NCBI GenBank assembly: GCA_002317355.1 | Contig: DCJC01000064.1 | Coordinates: 1-37,501 of the forward strand | Reading direction: 5' to 3' | DNA from: Prevotellaceae bacterium UBA1710 | GTDB taxonomy: Bacteria; Bacteroidota; Bacteroidia; Bacteroidales; Bacteroidaceae | Length of the DNA stretch: 37,501 nucleotides | Part shown: one piece after another, positions 1-7,208 of the stretch | Position numbering within the stretch: the stretch's first letter is position 1 | Layout: every line of letters begins with the position of its first letter | Notes under the pieces: model-generated | What the model saw: the letters and a program-made list of their open reading frames with translations, nothing else | What the model was told of the DNA's origin: nothing | Database searches by the model: none | Translations under genes and position numbers: made by a program

Positions 1-79
1 TTACAATCTTTATTTATAAACTTTATATCTTAGAATATTCCAATTTATTGGAAAAAGACTGGTAAGATTGGTAATTATT

Positions 80-148
80 GTCAGTTCAAGCACCAAAGGT
101 GCACATTCACATTGATGATTAGAAATTCGTCGAACTGACGTTATTTTA
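80..148. repeat. Inverted repeat with TTCGTCGAACTGACG arm
   Basis: The left arm GTCAGTTC (80-87) pairs with GAACTGAC (132-139), and a small hairpin GCACC-aaa-GGTGC (90-102) lies between them. The right arm (123-148) contains AAATTCGTCGAACTGACGTT. That sequence recurs at 16075-16100 with two mismatches, on the opposite strand at 37451-37471, and as a weaker copy at 15919-15937. It is therefore a dispersed element rather than just the terminator of the upstream minus-strand gene. No coding sequence is supported in bases 1-155. Confidence 0.6.
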
Positions 149-155
149 TTATTCT

Positions 156-1619
156 TCATTTCAATATTTTCTCCGTTACCTGATAAAGCAGGCGTTTTAG
201 TTCGAGGCAATCCAAGTCATTAAGCGCGTCAAGTGCCTTCTGCTTGTAGTCACCAACCATTGTTTCAATCTCTGTCCTTACCTCTTCATCATTCCATTGT
301 GGATGCATACAACGTAAGGCATAAACGGCAGATGGACGAACGGCAAGTTCATTGTCCTGAGTGAAGTCTTCAAGATCATCCTTCAACTGATAAGCTATGC
401 CGAGAGCCTCAGAGTATTCCTTCAGCATCGGACGAAGATGAAGGTTGTTTCCCGTACAGGCAAGTCCGAGAAGCAACGACACCTCGAAGGCTGGTACAGT
501 CTTGTTTCTGAACACATCAAGCGAGAAGTCAAGGTCTATAGGATGTGGATCTGCACACCATTGAAGTTCTGCTCCTTGTCCTTTGCACAAGGCAGAATGA
601 GCATCGGCTATGAGTCGGACGAGCTCTACATTATTACTTTGCGCAAGAATCCTGTAGCCCTCACCAAGAAGGGCATCTCCTGCATTTATGGCATAGGCAT
701 CACCATAGAGAGCATTAACGGTAGGGAGTCCATAGCGCTCCATATCCTTATCCTCAATATCATCATGTATGAGCGAAGCCTTATGGAAACACTCTACAGC
801 TACAGCAGAACGATGGACATCCTCATTCATGTTCACATCACCTGTAATAGCTTGATAGACAGCACAAAGCAGATAAGGTCGCCAGCGCTTGCCTCCCTTT
901 ATCATCCAGTCGAGACAGACATTCATGGTTCTGTCATCACGTGAACCGAACATACATTCCAGTTCCTCACGCTTGAACCAATTGTCGATTCTATCTCTTA
1001 CTGCCTGATGATCGAGAAGAGTATGCACCTCTGGATTTATCATCGAAAGCAACTCTACAACATAGTCATTATCTACATGAGTGTCAATGCATCCTGCATC
1101 ATTAAGAGCGACAGCCAATCCAGGAACAGCATGACTTACCAACAATGGGAATGCCTTCTCCAATGAGTCAAGACAACTAACTCCGATAACAGCATCCACT
1201 ACATTATTCTCAATCAATTCGATGACCTGAGTAAAGCCTTCTGCAACAATACTAAGTGCTCCAAGTTCTTCTGCCTTATCCTGAAGCGAAGGTATGAGAC
1301 ACGAACCGCATCTATGACACAACAATCCGTATTCGTCATACTCGCCCTTGCAACCTCCATGCTTACTAAGGCACTTTGGAAGCATGAGCAACCTACGCTC
1401 ATGTGGGATTGTAGCGATGATGTCAACCCACAACTGATTATTTATCTCCACCATCAACCATGAAATAAGGTCGGAAGATAATCCTTTCTGACTGACAAAC
1501 TCAGTAGCAAGAGTCTCAAGTTGCTTTAAAGATACTGGTGGATACAAAGCCTTACCTTGCACAAAGACTTTGAGTTCTTTGCGCAACGCCATTCGTTCAT
1601 ATAATGTTGTTGGAATCAT
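156..1619 (-). CDS. DUF116 / trans-isoprenyl diphosphate synthase fusion protein
   Basis: A 487-residue two-domain protein. Residues about 60-200 look like DUF116: a cysteine cluster (C83, C90, C101, C104, C107) is followed by the AEELGA and VIGVSC segments typical of that family. Residues about 220-487 are a trans-prenyltransferase. They contain GGKRWRP (about 242), the first Asp-rich motif DDIED (286-290) and the second, QLKDDLED (411-418), which bind the Mg-diphosphate of the allylic substrate. Known chemistry is head-to-tail condensation of IPP onto an allylic diphosphate; chain length cannot be read safely. Typical single-domain synthases are about 300-330 residues, so the N-terminal 200 are extra. 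It is the last gene of a minus-strand unit after a ferredoxin-like and a radical SAM gene, 124 bp behind the latter, with 7-bp repeats in the gap. The enzyme fold is secure; the pathway is unknown. Confidence 0.88.
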   Translation of the reverse strand: MIPTTLYERMALRKELKVFVQGKALYPPVSLKQLETLATEFVSQKGLSSDLISWLMVEINNQLWVDIIATIPHERRLLMLPKCLSKHGGCKGEYDEYGLLCHRCGSCLIPSLQDKAEELGALSIVAEGFTQVIELIENNVVDAVIGVSCLDSLEKAFPLLVSHAVPGLAVALNDAGCIDTHVDNDYVVELLSMINPEVHTLLDHQAVRDRIDNWFKREELECMFGSRDDRTMNVCLDWMIKGGKRWRPYLLCAVYQAITGDVNMNEDVHRSAVAVECFHKASLIHDDIEDKDMERYGLPTVNALYGDAYAINAGDALLGEGYRILAQSNNVELVRLIADAHSALCKGQGAELQWCADPHPIDLDFSLDVFRNKTVPAFEVSLLLGLACTGNNLHLRPMLKEYSEALGIAYQLKDDLEDFTQDNELAVRPSAVYALRCMHPQWNDEEVRTEIETMVGDYKQKALDALNDLDCLELKRLLYQVTEKILK

Positions 1620-1647
1620 ATTAATCGGCTTTGTGATTTAAAATTTT

Positions 1648-1729
1648 ATCGAGATTTCGAATTATCGAGTTCCCGAAATTTCGAATTATCGATTTCTCGA
1701 AAATTATCAATTATCAATTTTCAATTATC
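1648..1729. repeat. Heptamer tandem repeat, intergenic
   Basis: Four clean 7-bp units (AATTATC, AATTATC, AATTTTC, AATTATC) run from 1702 to 1729. They are preceded from about 1648 by looser TTTCGAATTATCGA-type units. The array fills the gap between the radical SAM and DUF116-prenyl synthase genes. Confidence 0.75.
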
Positions 1730-1743
1730 AATTGGCTTTGGCA

Positions 1744-2961
1744 TTAGCCATACGCTCCGAATCCGAAGAAATAATTCTTCTTCAACCATTTGTATGGAGT
1801 ACTTCTTTCAGGAATGGCATCCTCACCCATATCGTGACCAGATACGGTATTCATCTGCGAATATTCGGCAAGTACCGTTTTTCTGCTTGTGGTGTCGATT
1901 GCCCCATGCTCTGCAAGGAAGTTAGCGAGTAGCTTTGGATTCTCCATCAGGATACATCCCCTACTCTGCTCTGCTGTCATAACTCGAAGATCTGCCATGA
2001 GTTGAGAGTTCTTGAACAACTCTGCCACATCCGTTCCTTTCTCGTTGACAAATTCACATGCCATCTGCAAAGGAGGACAGAACTCAACTGCTCCAGAAGG
2101 TCCTACATGATGACTCATTCCTGTAGCTCCAGGACACATAGCCACTCCCTTGTCATCCCAATAGGTATCTATAAGTGCAACTGGTGCTGTTCGACGTTCT
2201 TCTACAAGAAATTCCCTCAACTGTCGTATCTGCTCCTTATCGAGAGCAACCTCTGGATTAGGATTTGCACCTACTGGTCGGTAGATGTAATACCACATGT
2301 AAGCAGCACCTTCCTTAGCCACACGTTCTATCTGCTCACGACTCACGAGTTCATCGAAGTTACTCTTGCAGACACTTGTAGCCACACCGAAGATAAGTCC
2401 TGCCTTTCTACAAGCACGTATGCCCCTGAGTGTTCTTTCATACACCTCATTGGCTCCTCGTCTGCGGTCACTCTCGTCCTTAAGTCCTTCAACGCTTACA
2501 AGAGGAGTTACATTTCCAAGAGCACGAAGCTGCATAGCCAATTCCTCTGTCATGAGTGTTCCGTTGGTGAAGAGTTGGAAATAGCAGTCGCTATGCTTCT
2601 TCATCACATCAAGCAAGCCCTTGTACATAAGAGGCTCACCACCAAGTATGCCGAAGAAATAACTCCCCTCCTTCTTGCAAGAAGTGACGATACCATCAAG
2701 TTGCTCGTTGGTAAGTGATGCTCTTCCACCAGCACTCACCCAACAACCGCTACATCTGAGGTTACAGGTTTCGGTTACGCTTATCATCACGAAAGCAGGA
2801 AAGAACTTCTTACCCTTGGCAGAACGTTTCTCGAAGGAACGCATGTTCCAGAAACTATGCCAACCGAAGTTCCATGCAAACTTCCATAACAAACGAACAG
2901 GAGTTTGCTTAACTACTCTACAGCCGATTCCGGCAAGTGATGTCCAATCTGTTAGTGACAT
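1744..2961 (-). CDS. Radical SAM protein with C-terminal cysteine-rich region
   Basis: With the start at 2961 the product is 405 residues. The CxxxCxxC cluster CNLRCSGC (C66, C70, C73) binds the [4Fe-4S] that cleaves S-adenosylmethionine, and GGEP follows at about residue 107 as in other radical SAM barrels. A later Cys-rich stretch (CPGATG, EFCPP, ACEF, RGC) suggests auxiliary clusters of SPASM or related type. The longer frame opens at 3015, but its first 18 codons are translated from a GC-rich repeat, so I chose the internal ATG before SLTDW. The gene lies between a ferredoxin-like gene, a natural electron donor, and a DUF116-prenyl synthase fusion on the same strand. The substrate is unknown; an isoprenoid or a small peptide are both possible. 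Confidence 0.85.
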   Translation of the reverse strand: MSLTDWTSLAGIGCRVVKQTPVRLLWKFAWNFGWHSFWNMRSFEKRSAKGKKFFPAFVMISVTETCNLRCSGCWVSAGGRASLTNEQLDGIVTSCKKEGSYFFGILGGEPLMYKGLLDVMKKHSDCYFQLFTNGTLMTEELAMQLRALGNVTPLVSVEGLKDESDRRRGANEVYERTLRGIRACRKAGLIFGVATSVCKSNFDELVSREQIERVAKEGAAYMWYYIYRPVGANPNPEVALDKEQIRQLREFLVEERRTAPVALIDTYWDDKGVAMCPGATGMSHHVGPSGAVEFCPPLQMACEFVNEKGTDVAELFKNSQLMADLRVMTAEQSRGCILMENPKLLANFLAEHGAIDTTSRKTVLAEYSQMNTVSGHDMGEDAIPERSTPYKWLKKNYFFGFGAYG

Positions 2962-2974
2962 ATTAAATTGCGGC

Positions 2975-3107
2975 CCCACCCCAACCCTCCCGAGGGAGGG
3001 AGCCCCATTCGGCAATAGGGGTTCAGCATATTAATTTTGAATTACGAATTTTGAAACGCCTTCCGCGCACCGGCTCCCTCCCTACGGGGGAGGGCGGGGG
3101 GAGAGAC
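2975..3107. repeat. GC-rich palindromic repeats and a 3-unit heptamer array
   Basis: CCCTCCCGAGGGAGGG (2985-3000) and CTCCCTCCCTACGGGGGAGG (from about 3074) are G/C palindromes in otherwise AT-rich DNA. Between them are three 7-bp units, AATTTTG, AATTACG and AATTTTG (3033-3053). Similar C-rich palindromes occur at about 18190-18255 and 19397-19428. The block separates the ferredoxin-like and radical SAM genes. Confidence 0.75.
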
Positions 3108-3109
3108 CC

Positions 3110-3805
3110 CTACTTCCTCAACTTTACTCCTTCTCTTCTCTGAGCCAATTTCTCGCGAAGAGAGGCACCATAAACTTCCTTTGTGCCCTGCTTAACGGCA
3201 AGTTCCTGAATTTCCTCACCTCCGTTAATAGGACTTCTATCGTACTTCGCAAAGACAATTGCACCAGAAGGACAAGAACGTGCACAAGCAGGACAGTTGT
3301 TCTTGCAGTTGCGAGGATTTACCACCCTCACCCTATCCTCAACCATCTCATACACTCCGAATGGACAGAACTCATAGCACTTGCCACATTCTGCACACAA
3401 ATCCTTATCAATAGCAGGATACCAAGCATCTTCACCAAGTTTCTTCTTGAATGAAGCAATCTTATTTACCCATTTGCTATCAGCAGAAGTTGGAACCAAC
3501 TTAATGTCAAGTTTCTCAAGAATGCTCTCGAAGTTTCCAGAACGCAAGTCGAGTGATTTGCAATCCTCTTCATCAACAAATGCCATCAAGCTCTTTACAG
3601 CCTTCTTATAGCAAGCTACGATTGTTGTCTTTGCAATCTCATGAACTTTCTCGTCCTTATCCTGACAAAGTTCACAAAGATCGCTTACCACCTCAACATC
3701 ATAACCTGCCTCACTTGCAGCTGTAGCAAGCAAAGCAACTTTTTCTTTGTCGATGAATGTACGAGACGCACAAGCACATATAGTGATTTTTGAATCCTTA
3801 TTCAT
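3110..3805 (-). CDS. Two-[4Fe-4S] ferredoxin-like protein with N-terminal Cys domain
   Basis: A 231-residue protein without a signal peptide, so presumably cytoplasmic. The C-terminal half holds two cluster-binding motifs: C137-xx-C140-xx-C143-xxx-C147 followed by Pro, and C167-xxx-C171-xx-C174-xxx-C178 followed by Pro. The N-terminal ~110 residues carry CAC (10-12) and CELC (44-47) and resemble small Fe-S modules linked to heterodisulfide-reductase-type proteins; that comparison is tentative. It is the first gene of the minus-strand unit leading into the radical SAM and DUF116-prenyl synthase genes, so it may supply electrons for SAM cleavage or for a reduction. A TAAATTTG -7 box lies upstream. 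Confidence 0.85.
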   Translation of the reverse strand: MNKDSKITICACASRTFIDKEKVALLATAASEAGYDVEVVSDLCELCQDKDEKVHEIAKTTIVACYKKAVKSLMAFVDEEDCKSLDLRSGNFESILEKLDIKLVPTSADSKWVNKIASFKKKLGEDAWYPAIDKDLCAECGKCYEFCPFGVYEMVEDRVRVVNPRNCKNNCPACARSCPSGAIVFAKYDRSPINGGEEIQELAVKQGTKEVYGASLREKLAQRREGVKLRK

Positions 3806-3851
3806 GTTCTGAACATTACTATTCTTGTAGATAATAGATGTTATTTCGCTA

Positions 3852-3859
3852 CAAATTTA
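3852..3859 (-). promoter_or_regulatory. Candidate -7 box for the ferredoxin/radical SAM/prenyl synthase unit
   Basis: TAAATTTG on the minus strand fits the Bacteroidota -7 consensus TAnnTTTG and lies about 47 bp upstream of the 3805 start. No convincing -33 TTTG stands at the usual 20-bp spacing, so the call is moderate. Confidence 0.45.
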
Positions 3860-3971
3860 CAAAAATATTTTTATTTATAAATAAAAAAGAGCATAAAAAC
3901 GAAAAAAAAAATATTTATGCCGATTAATTAATCAAAGGAATGCTATAATTAACAAATAGAGAGCCAATCGC

Positions 3972-4026
3972 GAATTGGTGTTGAATTGGAATTGTATTGG
4001 AGTTGAATTGGAACTGAATTGGAGCT
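3972..4026. repeat. 11-bp tandem array, five units
   Basis: Five consecutive 11-bp units of the form GAATTGGARYT: GAATTGGTGTT, GAATTGGAATT, GTATTGGAGTT, GAATTGGAACT and GAATTGGAGCT. It lies in the 333-bp gene-free stretch between the homoserine dehydrogenase and ferredoxin-like genes. The rest of that stretch is AT-rich, and I see no gene in it. Confidence 0.85.
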
Positions 4027-4138
4027 GCTTAGGTACAAAAACGAGCTAAAGACACTAAATCCTCAAGAAAATAACAAAGGCATCATGAACTTAAAGTAGT
4101 TCGTGATGCCTCGTATTATATTTACCTCAAAATCAATC

Positions 4139-5224
4139 TTATACGTTCGCAATATCAAGTATGTCTGCAAACACTCCAGCAGCTGTAACACCAGCTCCTG
4201 CTCCATATCCCTGAATGAGCATTGGATGTGGATTATAACGCTCTGTATGAAGGATTACGATATTGTTTGATCCCTCGAGCTTTGCGAATGGTGTATCAAG
4301 GCCACATCTCTCAAGTGAAACGCTTGCCTTACCATTATCAAACTTAGCAATAAAGCGAAGACATTGACCAGCCTCCTCTACTTCCTTACGGAGATTCTCA
4401 AAGTGCTCATCGAGCTTTGGAAGGTTCTGCCAAAAATCCTCAAGCGAACCATCAAAATACTCCTGTGGCACGAAAAGATGCTTCTCTACATCCTCCTGAC
4501 TAATCTCATAACCTGACTCACGAGCAAGGATTACAAGCTTACGGATAACATCCACACCAGAAAGGTCGATACGTGGATCTGGCTCAGAGAAACGCTCTTC
4601 CTTGGCACGCTTAACAGCCTCAGAGAAAGACACTTCGCTACTGATTGTGTTGAAAATATAGTTGAGTGTACCTGAGAGTACAGCCTCAATCTTTGTTATC
4701 TTATCGCCACTCTTCACAAGGTCATCGATTGTATGGATGACAGGAAGACCAGCACCTACGTTTGTCTCAAAGTTGTATTTCACGTCCTTCTCAATAGCAA
4801 GAGCCTTGAGCTTACGGTAACGCTCAATATCACCAGATGCTGCAACCTTGTTAGCACATACGATAGAGATACCAGCAGAAACGAAATCAAGATAGAGGTC
4901 AGCGATGTCGTAACTTGCTGTACAATCTACAAATACCATATCGCCACTTATTGCCTCACGCATCTTGAGGACTTCATCATGAATTGTCTCCAATGAACTC
5001 TTAGGACAGCTGGCAAACATCTCACGGAACTTGCCGAAGTCGAAGTTAGAGAGGTCAATGCCATCCTTATTCATAAGAATATTGAAGATATCAACAACGC
5101 CCACAACCTGGAGGTTGAGCTTACGCTTGCTAAGCATTTCCTGCTGCTGAGCGATCTGTTGCAGTAGTGTACCACCTACGGTTCCTGTACCGCAGAGTAC
5201 AACGTTAAGTACTTTTTTTGTCAT
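4139..5224 (-). CDS. hom: Homoserine dehydrogenase
   Basis: A 361-residue NAD(P)-dependent enzyme that reduces aspartate-4-semialdehyde to homoserine, the branch point to threonine and methionine. Visible marks are the dinucleotide-binding loop GTGTVGG (12-18), ANKVA (124-128), VGAGLPVI (156-163), GTLNYIF (185-191) and the family signature SEPDPRIDLSGVDVIRK (213-229). The Rossmann loop begins at residue 12, so there is no fused aspartokinase, unlike the ThrA fusions common in this phylum, and there is no room for a C-terminal ACT domain. It is monocistronic between repeat-rich gaps. The promoter-like sequence ends only about 9 bp before the ATG, which implies a very short leader. Confidence 0.93.
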   Translation of the reverse strand: MTKKVLNVVLCGTGTVGGTLLQQIAQQQEMLSKRKLNLQVVGVVDIFNILMNKDGIDLSNFDFGKFREMFASCPKSSLETIHDEVLKMREAISGDMVFVDCTASYDIADLYLDFVSAGISIVCANKVAASGDIERYRKLKALAIEKDVKYNFETNVGAGLPVIHTIDDLVKSGDKITKIEAVLSGTLNYIFNTISSEVSFSEAVKRAKEERFSEPDPRIDLSGVDVIRKLVILARESGYEISQEDVEKHLFVPQEYFDGSLEDFWQNLPKLDEHFENLRKEVEEAGQCLRFIAKFDNGKASVSLERCGLDTPFAKLEGSNNIVILHTERYNPHPMLIQGYGAGAGVTAAGVFADILDIANV

Positions 5225-5232
5225 AATGGCTG

Positions 5233-5263
5233 CAAAATTACTCTTTTATTTTCACTTTTGCAA
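5233..5263 (-). promoter_or_regulatory. Promoter of hom
   Basis: On the minus strand TTG (5261-5263), a 20-bp spacer and TAATTTTG (5233-5240) fit the Bacteroidota -33/-7 pair. The predicted start of transcription falls within a few bases of the hom ATG at 5224. Confidence 0.6.
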
Positions 5264-5440
5264 GAAACTGACACTTTTTTATGTTAATTTGATGCTAAAT
5301 ATTTAAGAACAACAATTATTTTTCTATCATACAAACCGATTATTTGATTCCAATGCGTCAGAAGGCAACACCAAGCCTTATCACTTTCCGATTCACATAG
5401 CAAGAAAACAGCATTATCCAAGGCTAAAACTAGGGAGATA

Positions 5441-5545
5441 CTCCATCGATACTCCATCGATACTCCATCGTTAGTCCATCGATTCGATGGAGAAGCGATG
5501 GAGAAGCGATGGACATGCGATGGAGATGCTTCGGAGGAAGAACGG
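5441..5545. repeat. Inverted 11-bp array (4+4 units) with conserved tail, copy 1
   Basis: Four direct 11-bp units of the CTCCATCGATA type (5441-5484) are followed without a gap by four units of the reverse-complement type CGATGGAGAAG (5485-5528). The tail CTTCGGAGGAAGAACGG (5529-5545) follows. A second element at 34705-34809 has the same 4+4 layout and the identical 17-bp tail. Open frames across this region are translations of the repeat, not genes. Confidence 0.9.
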
Positions 5546-5739
5546 AATTTCAGCGAAGGATTTCCGAAGGATAAAGAATGACTTTTCATAAGAAAAAGAG
5601 GGAAATGAATCTGGAGGATATGGAAATGTAGTGGAAGTTTTTGACTGGAGCGGCAAGAAAGTAAAAACAATTAACCTTGGCCATTTGGGGGTAGAGATCA
5701 TGTTGTCTGATTATGCCTATGCTCTATATCCACTATAAA

Positions 5740-5816
5740 ATGGGAATTACATGGGAATCATAAGGGAATTACATGGGAGTAGAATAGGAGTAATAGCAGA
5801 GGCATAGCGAAGGCAT
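5740..5816. repeat. 11-bp tandem array, seven units
   Basis: Seven 11-bp units: ATGGGAATTAC, ATGGGAATCAT, AAGGGAATTAC, ATGGGAGTAGA, ATAGGAGTAAT, AGCAGAGGCAT and AGCGAAGGCAT. The sequence drifts along the array while the 11-bp phase is kept. It lies in the 752-bp gene-free stretch 5225-5976 upstream of the MFS pseudogene. Confidence 0.8.
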
Positions 5817-5872
5817 GACGATAGAAAATAATGAATGTTTGCATGAATAATGATTCGGAATTTGTGATTAAA

Positions 5873-5904
5873 TTTGGTTAATACAGATATTTTCAATAAC
5901 TTTG
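5873..5904 (+). promoter_or_regulatory. Promoter upstream of the MFS pseudogene
   Basis: TTTG (5873-5876), a 20-bp spacer and TAACTTTG (5897-5904) match the Bacteroidota consensus, about 70 bp before the ATG. The promoter looks intact although the gene is broken. Confidence 0.65.
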
Positions 5905-5976
5905 CATCCAAATTTTACAGGCATCACGTTTAAATGATGAAATTTAAAGGATAATCGAATTGAAAATCAAATAGAT

Positions 5977-6799
5977 ATGGCAACACAGAATAATACGATT
6001 GATCAGGAAAGAACAGTTTTCAAAGTTCTTATGGCTATTTGCATCTGCCATTTGCTTAATGACAGTATGCAGTCGATTCTGCCAGCGGTATTCCCAATGA
6101 TAAAAGACACTTTCCACCTTAGTTTCGTACAGGTAGGAGCCATATCTTTGGTTATTCAGCTCACATCATCTCTTATACAGCCATGGGTAGGACTTTATGC
6201 CGACAAGCACAGACATTCATGGCAGCTTTCTGTTGCGATGGTATTCTCTATGTGTGGTGTCGTGATGCTGGCTCTTGCCACAAGCTATTGGATGATTCTG
6301 CTTGCCGTAGGACTCATGGGAGTAGGTTCTGCTGTATTCCATCCACAAGCTGCTCAGATAGCTCAGGCAGCATCTGGAGGTAGAAAAGGATTTAGCACAA
6401 GCAATTGGAACAATTGTTGGAGGTATGCTTGGTGATAAATACGGCAGAAAATGGGTTATCTGGTTCTCTATTCTTGGTGTTTCTCCATTCACTATCGCCC
6501 TACCCTATATTGACAGCTTTACAGGAGTTGTAATTCTAAGTATCGTCATTGCCATTATTATGGCATCAGCATTCTCGTCAATTCTTGTGTTTGCTTCTGA
6601 CCTTATGCCAAATAATACTGGTGTGATAGCTGGTATTTTCTATGGATTAAGCTTTGGAGTAGCAGGTATTGGAAGCAGTTTCTTTGGATGGTTAGCGGAT
6701 CAGACAAGTATTCATTTCGTATTTGAGGTTAGCACATTACTTCCTCTACTTGGTGTTATTGCTGTTTTTCTGCCAAAAATGAAAAAAGAAGTGGTATGA
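5977..6799 (+). pseudogene. Fosmidomycin-resistance-type MFS transporter, internally deleted and frameshifted
   Basis: Two pieces of one transporter lie in different frames. The N-terminal part (5977 to about 6390) has the family-like start ICHLLNDSMQSILPAVFPM, transmembrane helices 1-4 and a loop ending SGGRKG. The second piece is open from before 6386 to 6799. It reads DLAQAIGTIVGGMLGDKYGRK and then WFSILGVSPF, which in this family belongs to the centre and second half of the 12-helix protein. Together they give about 270 residues against a usual ~400, so roughly 120 codons are missing around 6385-6400 and the frame is shifted. Intact members are drug/proton antiporters of the inner membrane. 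Remaining coding quality is good, so decay looks recent. A sequencing error could explain the frameshift but not the missing middle. Confidence 0.85.
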
Positions 6800-6909
6800 T
6801 TTGCTTAATTGAATTGACAGCGAATAGTTAAATATGTTAAATGTTGAGGGAGATATAATTTATGTGGAAATAAATGCCTAACTTTGAGGCAAATTTTAAT
6901 GTAACTGAA

Positions 6910-7157
6910 GTTTCCCACAGTTTAAAATACACTTTCGATTTGTTATTTTATTTATTATCAAGAATTTGAGAATTAGAGAAAGCTATCGCACCACGATGGA
7001 ATTAATACGAATGTAGAGAATTGCTACTTACGTAGCTTTCCGCGACAAGAGCGAAGCGATCTCTCAAATTCTTATAAATTCAAGAAAATCAATCATTTGA
7101 GAAGAAAATTCTCTAACTCTCTAATTCTTGATAAAATAAATAATAGGGGTGGGAAAG
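6910..7157. repeat. Long inverted-repeat element (MITE-like)
   Basis: The outer arms GTTTCCCAC (6910-6918) and GTGGGAAAG (7149-7157) enclose long, imperfect inner arms: 6943-6980 (TTATTTATTATCAAGAATT core) against 7109-7143. A further nested pair, GAATTTGAG (6962-6970) and CTCAAATTC (about 7063-7071), sits inside. No reading frame is evident. The element occupies most of the gap 6800-7208 between the MFS pseudogene and the VOC gene. Confidence 0.6.
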
Positions 7158-7208
7158 TTGAGTAATGTAATAACTAAGTAAAAAACATAATAATTAAAAA
7201 CCTAAAGT

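Noticed and set aside
10..210. 66-codon minus-strand frame at the window start
   Set aside because: It overlaps the end of the prenyl synthase gene and the inverted-repeat element, with no promoter and no protein-like composition.
438..944. 168-codon plus-strand frame inside the prenyl synthase gene
   Set aside because: It is antisense to a gene with clear catalytic motifs; its composition is that of a shadow frame.
5441..5545. Could the evenly spaced repeats be a CRISPR array?
   Set aside because: Units are 11 bp with 3-4 variable bases and then invert; there are no 25-40 bp repeats with unique spacers and no cas genes.
5284..5670. 128-codon minus-strand frame, and a similar one at 34551-34874
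   Set aside because: Both are translations of the 4+4 11-bp repeat element (shared SIASPS and RSSSE strings arise from the repeat), so the similarity is not evidence of a protein family.
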